Source: Methylobacillus methanolivorans
Lineage (GTDB): Bacteria; Pseudomonadota; Gammaproteobacteria; Burkholderiales; Methylophilaceae
Assembly (NCBI RefSeq): GCF_020531845.1
Contig: NZ_JAJAVF010000002.1
Coordinates: 148,570-212,569, forward strand
Direction of reading: 5' to 3'
DNA: 64,000 nucleotides
Positions 19,820 through 28,702 of the stretch are shown here, piece by piece. Position 1 is the stretch's first letter. Each line of letters opens with the position of its first letter. A program made the translations under genes and the position numbers. A model generated the notes under the pieces. It was not told where the DNA came from. It made no database searches and was given only the letters and a program-made list of their open reading frames with translations.

Positions 19820-19894
19820 TTGTCAGTCTCGTCTGGGCCGTGCATGTAGCATGGCCTGTTCATTTTCTACGGTATTCCATAGTAAGGCCTTGTT

Positions 19895-20584
19895 TTGAGT
19901 CTGTATAGCTTGAATAATCTGCTACGCCAGCTTGCCTATGAGTTCCAGGATAAAAGCTTGCTGACCCAGGCGCTGACGCATCGTAGCCATTCCGGTAACA
20001 ATAACGAGCGCCTGGAGTTTCTGGGTGATGGTGTACTGAATTTTCTGGTGGCACATCAGCTGTTCCAGCGTTTCCCCAAGTTACCAGAAGGCGATCTCAG
20101 CCGCTTGCGTGCGCAATTGGTTAAGGAACAAACCCTGAGTGAGATTGCGATTAGCCTCAATGTGGGCGAAAGCTTACGCTTGGGCGAAGGCGAACTCAAA
20201 AGTGGTGGCTGGCGTCGCCCCTCGGTACTGGCCGATGCGATGGAGGCTATTATCGGCGCGGTGTTTCTTGATGGGGGCTATCCTGCTGCCGAGGCACTGG
20301 TACAGCGCCTATTTCTCCCGCGCCTGGAAAACATAGATCCCAAGGCAATCGGCAAGGATGCCAAGTCGCTGCTGCAGGAATTCCTGCAAGGGCGCAAAAT
20401 CGACCTACCCGAATATCATGTGTTGGCAACCGAAGGCGAGGCGCATTGCCAGACATTCCGTGTGAGTTGCCATATTGCCAAGTTACAGATGACTGCTGAA
20501 GGCAAAGGCTCCAGCCGCCGTGCGGCTGAACAACAGGCTGCCCAGGCAGTTTACGAGCAATTGCTCGATAAAGGAAAGAAATGA
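19895..20584 (+). CDS. rnc: Ribonuclease III
   Basis: This 229-residue double-stranded-RNA endoribonuclease processes rRNA precursors and some mRNAs. The signature [14 protein letters not shown] carries catalytic acids, and the second acidic cluster lies in [19 protein letters not shown]-terminal dsRNA-binding domain covers about 155-225 ([12 protein letters not shown] ... [13 protein letters not shown]). Translation starts at TTG 19895, with AAGG about eight bases upstream. The stop overlaps the era start by four bases (ATGA), the conserved rnc-era coupling. Confidence 0.96.
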   Translation: MSLYSLNNLLRQLAYEFQDKSLLTQALTHRSHSGNNNERLEFLGDGVLNFLVAHQLFQRFPKLPEGDLSRLRAQLVKEQTLSEIAISLNVGESLRLGEGELKSGGWRRPSVLADAMEAIIGAVFLDGGYPAAEALVQRLFLPRLENIDPKAIGKDAKSLLQEFLQGRKIDLPEYHVLATEGEAHCQTFRVSCHIAKLQMTAEGKGSSRRAAEQQAAQAVYEQLLDKGKK

Positions 20585-21471
20585 CATCAACCAATACGTT
20601 TCGTTGTGGCACCGTTGCTATCGTCGGTCGCCCCAATGTGGGCAAGTCCACCTTGCTCAATCATATCCTAGGACTCAAGCTGAGCATTACATCACGTAAG
20701 GCACAAACTACGCGCCATCGTGTGCTCGGTATCCATACCACAGAAGATACGCAGTTCCTGTTTGTTGATACGCCGGGTTTCCAGCAAAAACACATCAATG
20801 CGCTCAATCGCAGCCTGAACCGCACTGTTACCCAGGTGCTCAGTGATGTTGATGTGGTGCTATTCGTGATCGAGCCTATGCATCTGGGCGAGGCTGATCG
20901 CAAGGTGTTGGCATTGCTGCCGAAAAACCAGCCGGTATTCTTGGTCGTTAATAAGGCCGACCTGATGGGGGATAAAGGCAACTTGTTGCCCTTGATCCAG
21001 GATTTTGATCTGGAATTCCCCTTTACCGGCATCATCCCAGTGAGTGCCAAGAAAAATCTTTATCTTGATGAGTTGCTCTCTGCTGTACGCGAGCATCTGC
21101 CAGAGCAACCGGCGATTTATGGTGAGGATGAGCTCACAGATCGTAATGAGCGCTTCTTGGCTGCTGAAATGCTGCGCGAGAAGATTTTCCGTTTGTTAGG
21201 CGATGAGGTACCGTATTCGGTTGCCGTGGAAATCGAGAAGTTCGAGCAGGAAGGCAATCTGCGTCGTATTCACGCTGCCATTATCGTCGACAAGGAAAGC
21301 CAGAAACCGATGTTGATTGGCAAGGGGGGCGAGAAACTCAAGCGTATTTCCACCGAGGCGCGCCAAGACATGGAGAAGCTTTTCGGTGGCAAGGTCTGGC
21401 TGGAAACCTGGGTCAAGGTCAAGGGTGGTTGGGCAGATGATGAGCGCGCCTTGAAATCATTGGGATATTAG
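20581..21471 (+). CDS. era: GTPase Era
   Basis: This 296-residue GTPase binds 16S rRNA and assists 30S subunit maturation. G1 is GRPNVGKST, the switch region contains [10 protein letters not shown]3 is DTPGF, and G4 is NKADLM. A KH domain occupies about 200-285, with the motif [11 protein letters not shown]. Length is normal. The gene overlaps rnc, and its stop codon overlaps the stop of the convergent pagP gene by three bases. Confidence 0.97.
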   Translation: MTSTNTFRCGTVAIVGRPNVGKSTLLNHILGLKLSITSRKAQTTRHRVLGIHTTEDTQFLFVDTPGFQQKHINALNRSLNRTVTQVLSDVDVVLFVIEPMHLGEADRKVLALLPKNQPVFLVVNKADLMGDKGNLLPLIQDFDLEFPFTGIIPVSAKKNLYLDELLSAVREHLPEQPAIYGEDELTDRNERFLAAEMLREKIFRLLGDEVPYSVAVEIEKFEQEGNLRRIHAAIIVDKESQKPMLIGKGGEKLKRISTEARQDMEKLFGGKVWLETWVKVKGGWADDERALKSLGY

Positions 21472-22022
21472 AAACCCAGCCTAGACCAGAAAAACAGGAT
21501 ATTGCCATTTCCCCGGCCACCCGGCACATAGCTGGTATTCAATGAGTATTGCCGATAATTGACTGAGGCAATCGGCAATATGCCGGGGATGGGGAAGTTT
21601 TTGTAGATATCTGCACGCGAAGTCAGGAACGCGGTATAGCCAATCCCTGCATGTAGGCCAGAGGTTGGCCCCATCATCCATTGGTGTCCATACCCTAGCA
21701 TGGGCTGCACATTGCTGTGCGAATCAGAGAATGCCATCAGGTAAATGCCTTCCCAGTTGCCTGCCGCATTGTAGCGGCTGCGACCATAGCCCAAGCCCCA
21801 AGTGAACTCACGGAACGAGTCGATTTTGTCCTGATCATAGGCAAATCGCAGGTGGTGGGTCCACAGCGGAATATAGAGGTCCTGCTTGCCAGTGTTCCAT
21901 ATATCGCTAACGTGGTTGCATGACTTGTCTATCCAGGTGTAATCCTTGTCGCAGGCGGCTGAGGCGGCCAGTGGCAAGAGCAGGGCAGTGCCGAATGTGA
22001 GGGTGCTGTGCTTGAGGTTCAT
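21468..22022 (-). CDS. pagP: Lipid A palmitoyltransferase PagP
   Basis: This 184-residue outer-membrane beta-barrel acyltransferase adds palmitate to lipid A, protecting against antimicrobial peptides. The start at 22022 gives a clean signal peptide ([10 protein letters not shown] ... ASAA); the 13 codons before it are unlikely. Family features include [19 protein letters not shown] with the catalytic His, the GLGYGRSRY segment, and the barrel end LFFWSRLGF with terminal Phe. It is convergent to era with overlapping stop codons (21468-21471), so the two transcripts must overlap or terminate inside each other. Confidence 0.9.
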   Translation of the reverse strand: MNLKHSTLTFGTALLLPLAASAACDKDYTWIDKSCNHVSDIWNTGKQDLYIPLWTHHLRFAYDQDKIDSFREFTWGLGYGRSRYNAAGNWEGIYLMAFSDSHSNVQPMLGYGHQWMMGPTSGLHAGIGYTAFLTSRADIYKNFPIPGILPIASVNYRQYSLNTSYVPGGRGNGNILFFWSRLGF

Positions 22023-22137
22023 GAATAGTATGTTTGATGCGTGATAGTAGACGGACAGCATCAGCTAATAAAAGGTTTCTCAATAATAGGGATGCCTGAG
22101 ATAGAATGCCCGCTGGTTCTTCTCTCTTTTTGCTTGC

Positions 22138-22872
22138 ATGGCACTCAGTCCCACCCACCGCCAAGACAACCAGCCCGTATATGTGCTGCACACTTATCCC
22201 TTCAAGGAAACCAGCCTGGTTGTCGAGCTGTTCAGCCGTGAGTTTGGTCGCGTGGCCGCGGTTGCCAAGGGTGCACGGCGTCCGCGTTCGGCAATGCGCG
22301 GCATGTTGCAGGCCTTTCAGCCTTTGCAGGCAACCTGGTCAGGCAAGGCTGAGCTCAAAAACTTGCACAGCATGGAGTGGGGCGCAGGGCTGCTGTTGTT
22401 ACGCGGCGAAGCCTTGATGTGTGGCTTTTACCTGAATGAATTGCTTCTGCGTCTGTTGCCGCGCGAAGATGGGCACGATGCCCTGTTTGATTACTATAGC
22501 CAGACCTTGCGTATCCTAGCGCAGGACCAGGTGCCGCCTGCAACCACCTTGCGACGTTTCGAGCTCAAAATGTTACAGGAGATGGGATATGCCGTACCGT
22601 TGCAACAAGATGCCGAAGGCGAGGCGATAGAGGCAGAACAGGTCTATGCCTATTGGGCCGAACATGGTGCATTGCCTATCAGCCAGCATGCAGCCCAGGC
22701 AAATGGCGTACAATTATCCGGCAAGACATTGCTTGCGATGGCACAAGACGACTATAGCGATGTATTGACTCAGCAGCAGAGTAAGCAGTTGATGCGCACC
22801 TTGCTGGCACATTACCTGGGTGAAAAGCCCTTACATACCCGACAATTACTCATGGATTTGCAGGCATTATGA
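22138..22872 (+). CDS. recO: DNA repair protein RecO
   Basis: This 244-residue recombination mediator helps load RecA on SSB-coated single strands. The N-terminal OB fold ([20 protein letters not shown] ... [13 protein letters not shown]) and the helical C-terminal domain follow the family pattern, and the C-terminus aligns ([13 protein letters not shown]). The zinc-binding cysteines of some homologues are absent, as is common in proteobacteria. The stop overlaps the pdxJ start by four bases, reproducing recO-pdxJ-acpS of E. coli. Confidence 0.95.
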   Translation: MALSPTHRQDNQPVYVLHTYPFKETSLVVELFSREFGRVAAVAKGARRPRSAMRGMLQAFQPLQATWSGKAELKNLHSMEWGAGLLLLRGEALMCGFYLNELLLRLLPREDGHDALFDYYSQTLRILAQDQVPPATTLRRFELKMLQEMGYAVPLQQDAEGEAIEAEQVYAYWAEHGALPISQHAAQANGVQLSGKTLLAMAQDDYSDVLTQQQSKQLMRTLLAHYLGEKPLHTRQLLMDLQAL

Positions 22873-23591
22873 AACTAGGCGTCAATATCGATCATGTAGC
22901 TACCTTGCGCCAAGCGCGCGGCACTCAATATCCCAGCGTGGTGCAAGCCGCGTTACGTGCTGAAGAGGCAGGTGCTGATAGCATTACCATCCATTTACGC
23001 GAAGACAGGCGCCATATTCAGGATGCCGACGTGTTTGCCTTGCGTCCATTGCTGCAAACCAAGATGAACCTGGAAATGGCAGTTACCGACGAAATGGTCG
23101 GCATCGCTTTGCAGGTTAAGCCACAGGATGTTTGTCTGGTGCCGGAGCGTCGTGAGGAACGTACTACCGAAGGTGGCCTGGATGTGGTTGGCAATCTAGG
23201 TACGATTAAGGCAGCATGCAAGACGCTGGCAGATGCGGGTATTCGCGTTTCCTTGTTTATCGGGCCGGATCTTGAGCAGGTTGAGGCAGCCAAGGCGGCT
23301 GGCGCGCCTGTGATCGAGATTCATACCGGCGCATTTGCCGATGCCAAGACCGATAGCGATAAGCATGCTGAATTGCAGCGCATTCGCATGGCAGTGGATC
23401 ACGGGCTGGCGTTGGGCTTGACCGTCAACGCTGGGCATGGCCTCAATATCCATAACGTCCATGAAATTGTGGGTATCCCGGGGATAGAAGAGTTGAATAT
23501 CGGCCATGCCATCGTGGCACATGCCTTGTTTGTGGGCTGGGAATATGCCGTGCGCGAGATGAAGGCACTCATCGTGCAGAAGGCCAACTGA
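22869..23591 (+). CDS. pdxJ: Pyridoxine 5'-phosphate synthase
   Basis: This 240-residue TIM-barrel enzyme condenses 1-deoxyxylulose 5-phosphate with 3-amino-2-oxopropyl phosphate to make pyridoxine phosphate. The N-terminal [17 protein letters not shown] box and HLREDRRHI contain active-site His and Arg residues. The phosphate-binding NAGHGLN and [12 protein letters not shown] segments are conserved. Length is typical. It overlaps recO and is followed by acpS after 18 bases. Confidence 0.97.
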   Translation: MKLGVNIDHVATLRQARGTQYPSVVQAALRAEEAGADSITIHLREDRRHIQDADVFALRPLLQTKMNLEMAVTDEMVGIALQVKPQDVCLVPERREERTTEGGLDVVGNLGTIKAACKTLADAGIRVSLFIGPDLEQVEAAKAAGAPVIEIHTGAFADAKTDSDKHAELQRIRMAVDHGLALGLTVNAGHGLNIHNVHEIVGIPGIEELNIGHAIVAHALFVGWEYAVREMKALIVQKAN

Positions 23592-23609
23592 GCAGGGCAA
23601 GATTTCAGC

Positions 23610-23990
23610 ATGATTTATGGCATAGGCACCGACATCGTTGAAGTGGTGCGCATCGAGGAGTCGCTTAGCCGCTTTGGCGACGCATTTGCACAGCGCATTC
23701 TCAATAATACCGAATGGCAGGAATATGAAGCCAGTCGCGTCAAGGCTAGGTTTCTTGCCAAGCGCTTTGCCGCCAAGGAAGCTTTTGCCAAGGCGCTTGG
23801 CACAGGCATCAGAGGGGCTGCCAGCTTTGAGAATATAGGTATCGGGCACGATGCCCTAGGTAAACCAGAATTCCAGCTTGCACCAGCATTGCAGCAATGG
23901 CTGGTGGAAAAGGGCGTGGGTCAGCTGCATCTTTCCATTAGCGATGAGAAAGCATTGGCGGCGGCGTTCGTGGTATTGGAAAAAGCTTGA
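23610..23990 (+). CDS. acpS: Holo-[acyl-carrier-protein] synthase
   Basis: This 126-residue phosphopantetheinyl transferase activates acyl carrier protein for fatty acid synthesis. The GIGTDIVEVVRIE motif carries the Mg-binding Asp, and RFLAKRFAAKEAFAKALGTG carries the second metal/CoA-binding Glu. The LSISDEKALAAAFVVLE end is typical. It is the third gene of the recO-pdxJ-acpS unit. Confidence 0.96.
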   Translation: MIYGIGTDIVEVVRIEESLSRFGDAFAQRILNNTEWQEYEASRVKARFLAKRFAAKEAFAKALGTGIRGAASFENIGIGHDALGKPEFQLAPALQQWLVEKGVGQLHLSISDEKALAAAFVVLEKA

Positions 23991-23991
23991 G

Positions 23992-24927
23992 ATGCGTAGC
24001 GCTTGGTGGATCTGCCTGCTGATTGCAGGCTTTGCAATGAGTGCCGAGCAGTGGGAGCTGGCGGGTGAAAGCGCTGTTGGCAAGCATTATGTTGACCAGG
24101 CTAGTGTTGTTCGACATGCGGCAGAGCAGAAATTGACTGTGCAAACCAAGGTTGAGCAGGCTGATGGCAGTATCTGGGTTACGACCATGCAGCTTGATTG
24201 CAAGGCCAAGCGGTTTAGTTACCTGAAAGGATACCAGCTCAAGGATGGCAAGCCGGTGGTCAGGTTTGATGCCCCCCGTGCGGAAGAACCCATCAGTCCT
24301 GGGTCATTGCCTGACCAATTGCAGCAGCGTTATTGTGCGGCTCCTGCCCCGCAATCCACCGTTCCCTCCCAACCTCGGTGGGAGGTCGTGAGCAACAGCA
24401 ATACCGGGGAAGTGGCACTGGATCGGGCTTCTTTGCAGGCCCTGCCTGGCCAGGTATTCACGGTGAATACTCGCGTCAAGCCTTTCAATAAAAATGAGCA
24501 AACCCTGAGCACCCTGCAATTTAATTGTGGTGAAGGGACATTCCGGATACTGCAAGCGCAGAAAGTGCATGATGGCCGCGCTGAGGCCTTGTTCGACAAG
24601 CCGCCTGCTGTTGCGCCTGTGAGTAAGTCAGCCACGGCACAACAGCTTGCCAAGGCGATTTGCAGCCCAACTACCAAACCTGCGCGTAATCCATTCCAGG
24701 AAGATGCCTGCAAGGGTACGCTCAATGACTTGCAGGCGCTGGAGCGGCGCGTGCAGGGTGATATTGATGCTCATGCCTTGTATTGCGACACCATGCAACA
24801 ATACCTAGACCAGCTCGCCCGCATTGCCGATGACGTCGACAAGAATCATTGTGCCATCCATGGACTTGATCAATACCAGCGAGAAATTAGGACTGCTGGC
24901 TGTGAGGCATCACCCAATGAGCAATAG
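23992..24927 (+). CDS. Exported protein with two tandem surface-adhesin-E-like repeats
   Basis: The protein is 311 residues, starting one base after the acpS stop. A signal peptide of about 17 residues (ending GFAMSA) is followed by two related segments of about 100 residues. Both begin with a WELAG/WEVVS core, have D-x-A-S then a V-x-T-x-V strand, and a Cys in LDCKAKRF or FNCGEGTF. Each ends in a Cys (RYC, AIC). This resembles the adhesin-E domain used for small periplasmic proteins, here duplicated. A C-terminal helical region with four further Cys (CKGTLND ... CDTMQQ ... CAI ... AGC) suggests disulfides. Function is unknown; it overlaps tcdA by 11 bases. Confidence 0.7.
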   Translation: MRSAWWICLLIAGFAMSAEQWELAGESAVGKHYVDQASVVRHAAEQKLTVQTKVEQADGSIWVTTMQLDCKAKRFSYLKGYQLKDGKPVVRFDAPRAEEPISPGSLPDQLQQRYCAAPAPQSTVPSQPRWEVVSNSNTGEVALDRASLQALPGQVFTVNTRVKPFNKNEQTLSTLQFNCGEGTFRILQAQKVHDGRAEALFDKPPAVAPVSKSATAQQLAKAICSPTTKPARNPFQEDACKGTLNDLQALERRVQGDIDAHALYCDTMQQYLDQLARIADDVDKNHCAIHGLDQYQREIRTAGCEASPNEQ

Positions 24928-25717
24928 TCTGGATATGGATTGGGAGCGCCGCTTTGGTGGTGTGCGTCGCTTGTATGGTGAGGTGGCCTTGCGGCGTTTC
25001 CAACATACACATGTTGCTGTCATCGGTATGGGCGGTGTGGGTTCTTGGGCCGTGGAGGCTTTGGCGCGTAGTGCCGTGGGCAGGTTGACCCTAGTTGATC
25101 TCGACAATATTGCCGAATCCAACGTCAATCGCCAGTTGCATGCTGTCGAAGGTACATTTGGCTTGGCCAAGGTGACAGCCATGGCGCAACGTGTGCGCAT
25201 GATCAACCCGCTGGCTGAGGTGCACGAGGTTGAGGATTTCATCACGCCGGATAACCTGGATGTCTTACTCAATACGCCATTGGATGCGGTGCTCGATGCC
25301 ATTGACGATGCCCGTGCCAAGGTCGCGTTGGCAGCCTGGTGCCGACAGCACAATATCCCACTAGTGATGGCAGGTGGGGCGGGGGGGCGGGTCGATCCAA
25401 CACGTATCCGAGTAGCCGATTTGGCAGAAGTGCATGGTGACAGGTTGCTGGCCAAGGTACGTAATCAGTTGCGTCGTGATCACGGTTTTCCCAAGGGGTT
25501 GGATGGCAATAAACCGGGTAATAAAAGAAAGCTGCAAAAGTTTGGTATTGCCTGTATCTATTCCGATGAGCCGATTCAACAGCCAGACGCTAGTTGCAGC
25601 GCTGATACGGGCGGTATCACGGGGTTGAATTGTGCTGGTTATGGCTCATCCGTTGCCGTGACAGCTCCTTGCGGTATGACTGCGGCTGCCGAGATACTGA
25701 AATTACTGGCTCCATAG
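24917..25717 (+). CDS. tcdA: tRNA threonylcarbamoyladenosine dehydratase (TcdA/CsdL)
   Basis: This 266-residue E1-like enzyme cyclises t6A to ct6A at tRNA position 37. An ATP-binding GMGGVGSWAVEALARSAVG motif follows a typical MDWERRFGGVRRLYG N-terminus. DLDNIAESNVNRQ contains the adenylation Asp and Arg contacts. The C-terminus (GYGSSVAVTAPCGMTAAAEILKLL) matches the family. ATG 24917 has GAGG about ten bases upstream and overlaps the end of the adhesin-like gene; an ATG six codons on is the alternative. It lacks the canonical Cys pairs of ThiF, as expected for TcdA. Confidence 0.93.
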   Translation: MSNSLDMDWERRFGGVRRLYGEVALRRFQHTHVAVIGMGGVGSWAVEALARSAVGRLTLVDLDNIAESNVNRQLHAVEGTFGLAKVTAMAQRVRMINPLAEVHEVEDFITPDNLDVLLNTPLDAVLDAIDDARAKVALAAWCRQHNIPLVMAGGAGGRVDPTRIRVADLAEVHGDRLLAKVRNQLRRDHGFPKGLDGNKPGNKRKLQKFGIACIYSDEPIQQPDASCSADTGGITGLNCAGYGSSVAVTAPCGMTAAAEILKLLAP

Positions 25718-25726
25718 TGAGCTGTT

Positions 25727-25990
25727 TTATTGTGTGATGGTGTGTTCGTATTCAGGGAAATAGCGCGAGATGACGGATAGGTCGAAGCTGCGCAAGATGC
25801 TGGTATTGGATTCACGCTCCAGCAAGAACTCGAAAGAACGCCGGATCAACTCTTCATGATCAAAGCGTCCCAGGCTGAGCTTGTTGGCATAGTCTGGCGC
25901 TACTGTTACACGGTGTGTCGTGCTGGATTGTGCCTCAATCGCCACTTCAAAAGCATGCTCCTCTAGCTTGTTGACTGTGATTTTTGCCAT
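25727..25990 (-). CDS. Small conserved-looking protein, unknown function
   Basis: This 87-residue soluble acidic protein begins MAKITVNKLEE, has a beta-rich first half (HAFEVAIEAQSSTTHRVTVAP), and then a helical Tyr/Phe-containing end. The ribosome site is good (AAGGGGATAACG before ATG), so I accept the gene. It is convergent with tcdA, whose stop is nine bases away. I do not recognise the family or function. Confidence 0.65.
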   Translation of the reverse strand: MAKITVNKLEEHAFEVAIEAQSSTTHRVTVAPDYANKLSLGRFDHEELIRRSFEFLLERESNTSILRSFDLSVISRYFPEYEHTITQ

Positions 25991-26046
25991 CGTTATCCCC
26001 TTTGCACGAGTAGGGTGTAGTGTAGCCCGAAATATCCTAATTTACA

Positions 26047-26084
26047 CAAAAAATCAGCCACCTGCCATCAAGGCCTGGTGGCTG
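26047..26084 (-). terminator. Rho-independent terminator of the TonB-dependent receptor
   Basis: The arms cagccacc (26055-26062) and ggtggctg (26077-26084) are followed leftward by a T-rich run (A at 26047-26053). It lies 20 bases past the receptor stop. Confidence 0.8.
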
Positions 26085-26103
26085 TTCATCTCTTTATTCA
26101 GGT

Positions 26104-28518
26104 TTAAAAGTCGTAGCGCAGCGTTACCCCTATGGTGCGAGGTTGCCCGGCAGAGCCCATGTAAGCGTTGCTGCCTGTGTTGGTCAAGCTTAGGAAATAG
26201 CGCTTGTCCAGAAGATTCCGCGCCCAGATCGATACATCCCATTGATGGCGCCCATGCTGCATGCGGATGCCGCTGCTGAGATTGAGGATGCTATAGCCTG
26301 CAATTTTCGAGTAACGAGAGTTGTTGATGTCGGCATAGGTTTCAGAGCGCCAGCTATATTGGGCCGAGGTGTAATGCTCGACATTGTCTGTCGGGTTCCA
26401 GCGCCATTGTGCTCCGCTGCTGAACGCCCAGCGTGAGGCACCATTGACGCGATTGCCAGCGATGCTCCTAAGCCCTTTACCGTAGCCGCTCTCTGCCGTG
26501 CCTCCTGGGCCGTTGAATTCTTCCGCAGGGGTAGGAGCGGTGCCGCGATCAAAGCGTGCATCGGTGTAAGCACCGTTGAAGTTCACTGTCAGGTGTGAGT
26601 TCACTTGCCCTCGCATATCCAGCTCAAGGCCTTTGCTGGTGATATCTCCGACATTGGTGAGCAGGCCGGTATAGCTGTTGTTGATGGCGGTATTGGTAGC
26701 GGCCTGGTAATCCCTGACCTTGGTGAGGAACAGGCTGGTATTGGCAATCAAGCGCTGATCCAGCCAGCTGGACTTGATGCCGAATTCCAGGTTTTTTGCT
26801 TTTTCAGGATCAATGTTCAGCGCCTGGGTACCTAACACAGAGCCAGGGGAGGCGACACCATTGACATTAAAGCCCCCGGATTTCTCGCTGGAAGAAAGCG
26901 TGGTGTAACCAAGGATATGCTCATTGATCCAGTAGCTGCCAGTTAACAGGGTGGAAATGCTCTCGTCAGTTTGGTGTTGTACACCGGTGTCATAAAACTC
27001 AAGTAGTGGATTGGGGAAAATAGGACCTGGGGTGACTGCCTTGTCTTGCACTACGCGCGCTTCTTTTTTTTCAAGTGTGTAGCGCAGCCCGCCGGTTAGA
27101 TCTAGGCGGTCTGTGAGGTGCCAGGTACCCTGGCCAAATAGCGCATAGCTGTTGGTTTTGGCGTAGCCTGTGCCTGTGAGCTTCGAGTTATTGGGGTAAA
27201 TGGTGGTTAACGCCAGTGCCGCTGGCCCAGAGTTATAGGCTTCGTGGTTGGCTAAATCCTGATAATAGTAAAAGCCGCCAAGAACATAATCGAAAGTGTC
27301 GCTCAAGGGAGAGGCCAGCCTGACCTCCTGCGAATACTGCTTGTGTTCTACATTCGTGCCACCAGTGAGTGCATCCAGATCAGTGCGATCCATGTCGTTG
27401 TTGGGCTTGAATGCCCAGCGACGCCAAGCGGTAATTGACGTCAGCGTATAGCCATTGATATCCCAATTTGCCTCCGCAGATAAGGCATCCTGTTTGGTGC
27501 GCACGCGTTGACGACTATTCAGTGTTGCTTTGTAATCCTTGGGGTCATAATCGCGGTTGCTTGCCCCGAGGTTATTGGCATGGGTCAGGGCATTAGTGGC
27601 GTTGGAATTGGCGGTGCCAGCCGGAGTACTATGTGAGTAGTCTGGGCCAAAAATGGGTTGTAATGTAACTGGATGAATGCCAATGACGGTGAGCGAAGTG
27701 GGGTTGGGCGTCCATGGCGCATAGCTGTAGGGTACTAGGCTACCAGTGCTGGAGTCTTCTTCATGATGCTCGGCAATCACACGCAGGTTAAAGGCATCAC
27801 TGGGCTTGAGCAGCAGTTGGCCGCGTACGCCGGTGCGGTTGATCTCGTTCAGGTTCTTGCCATCGTAGGTGTTCTTCACCCAGCCGTCATCGTGCGTTTT
27901 GTAAGCCGCAATGCGGAAAGCGGCAACATCGTTAATCGCTTGGTTCACCATGGCTTTGTATTGCGTATAGTCACGCGAACCCAAGCTTGCCTCAGCACTA
28001 TTTTCCGATGTAAAGACGGGTTTGCGCGTGGTGATATTGAGTACGCCGGCAGTGGTGTTCTTGCCAAACAAGGTGCCCTGGGGACCACGCAATAGATCGG
28101 CTTGCTCTATATCCAGCAAGTCAAATACCGCTAGTCCAGGCCGCCCGAGGAACACATTATCAATATAAAGCCCAGCACTGCCTTCCAGCCCTTCATTGGC
28201 AGGGTTGCTGCCAATGCCTCGGATTGCAATGCTGGATTGGCGCGGATGCTGGAATTGCACTGTGAGGTTGGGAAGCAGTTGCGGCAGGTCTTGTAATTGG
28301 TAGATCCTGTTTGCTTCCAGTTGCTCGCCGCTGAGCACGGATATTGCAGCAGGAACGTCTTGTTCCTTTTCCAGGCGCCGCCTGGCCGTGACGTGAGTTG
28401 TTTCTAATGCAGCATCGCTGACGATTTCCTGGGGTGAGGGCAATTGATCATTGGCGTGGCTGATACTGCATGTCGTGAACAGGGCAATCATACTGCTGCC
28501 CAGGCGGGTATATTTCAA
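26104..28518 (-). CDS. TonB-dependent outer-membrane receptor
   Basis: The protein is 804 residues if started at the TTG at 28518. That start has AGGGGA upstream and gives a signal peptide (MKYTRLGSSMIALF ... SHAND); the longer reading to 28611 has a non-signal-like N-terminus. A TonB-box-like LETTHVTAR precedes a plug domain with AISVLSGEQLEANRI and PQGTLFGKNTTAGVLNITTRKP. A 22-strand barrel then runs to the C-terminal Phe (VTLRYDF). The PQGTLFGKNTTAG-type plug is common in receptors of uncharacterised cargo, so I assign none. It is divergent from htpG. Confidence 0.88.
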   Translation of the reverse strand: MKYTRLGSSMIALFTTCSISHANDQLPSPQEIVSDAALETTHVTARRRLEKEQDVPAAISVLSGEQLEANRIYQLQDLPQLLPNLTVQFQHPRQSSIAIRGIGSNPANEGLEGSAGLYIDNVFLGRPGLAVFDLLDIEQADLLRGPQGTLFGKNTTAGVLNITTRKPVFTSENSAEASLGSRDYTQYKAMVNQAINDVAAFRIAAYKTHDDGWVKNTYDGKNLNEINRTGVRGQLLLKPSDAFNLRVIAEHHEEDSSTGSLVPYSYAPWTPNPTSLTVIGIHPVTLQPIFGPDYSHSTPAGTANSNATNALTHANNLGASNRDYDPKDYKATLNSRQRVRTKQDALSAEANWDINGYTLTSITAWRRWAFKPNNDMDRTDLDALTGGTNVEHKQYSQEVRLASPLSDTFDYVLGGFYYYQDLANHEAYNSGPAALALTTIYPNNSKLTGTGYAKTNSYALFGQGTWHLTDRLDLTGGLRYTLEKKEARVVQDKAVTPGPIFPNPLLEFYDTGVQHQTDESISTLLTGSYWINEHILGYTTLSSSEKSGGFNVNGVASPGSVLGTQALNIDPEKAKNLEFGIKSSWLDQRLIANTSLFLTKVRDYQAATNTAINNSYTGLLTNVGDITSKGLELDMRGQVNSHLTVNFNGAYTDARFDRGTAPTPAEEFNGPGGTAESGYGKGLRSIAGNRVNGASRWAFSSGAQWRWNPTDNVEHYTSAQYSWRSETYADINNSRYSKIAGYSILNLSSGIRMQHGRHQWDVSIWARNLLDKRYFLSLTNTGSNAYMGSAGQPRTIGVTLRYDF

Positions 28519-28634
28519 AACAGGTGTTCCCCTTGTGTGGTGGTGTGGCCACCACTGATTTGAGTATAGATTTGTATATTTTTTATAATTAATCGAACAT
28601 TTTATATCCAAATGACCACACTTGAATTGTGGCG

Positions 28635-28662
28635 CTTGAAATTTCTCCGACCGTCCCTATAT
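28635..28662 (+). promoter_or_regulatory. Sigma-32 heat-shock promoter of htpG
   Basis: CTTGAAA (28635-28641) is an exact -35 element for sigma-32. The -10 element CCCTATAT (28655-28662) follows after 13 bases and closely fits the consensus CCCCATNT. It starts about 40 bases before the htpG ATG. Confidence 0.88.
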
Positions 28663-28702
28663 AGCCAACATTGTCATTCAACCGCATCACGGGAGTTAAG
28701 CA

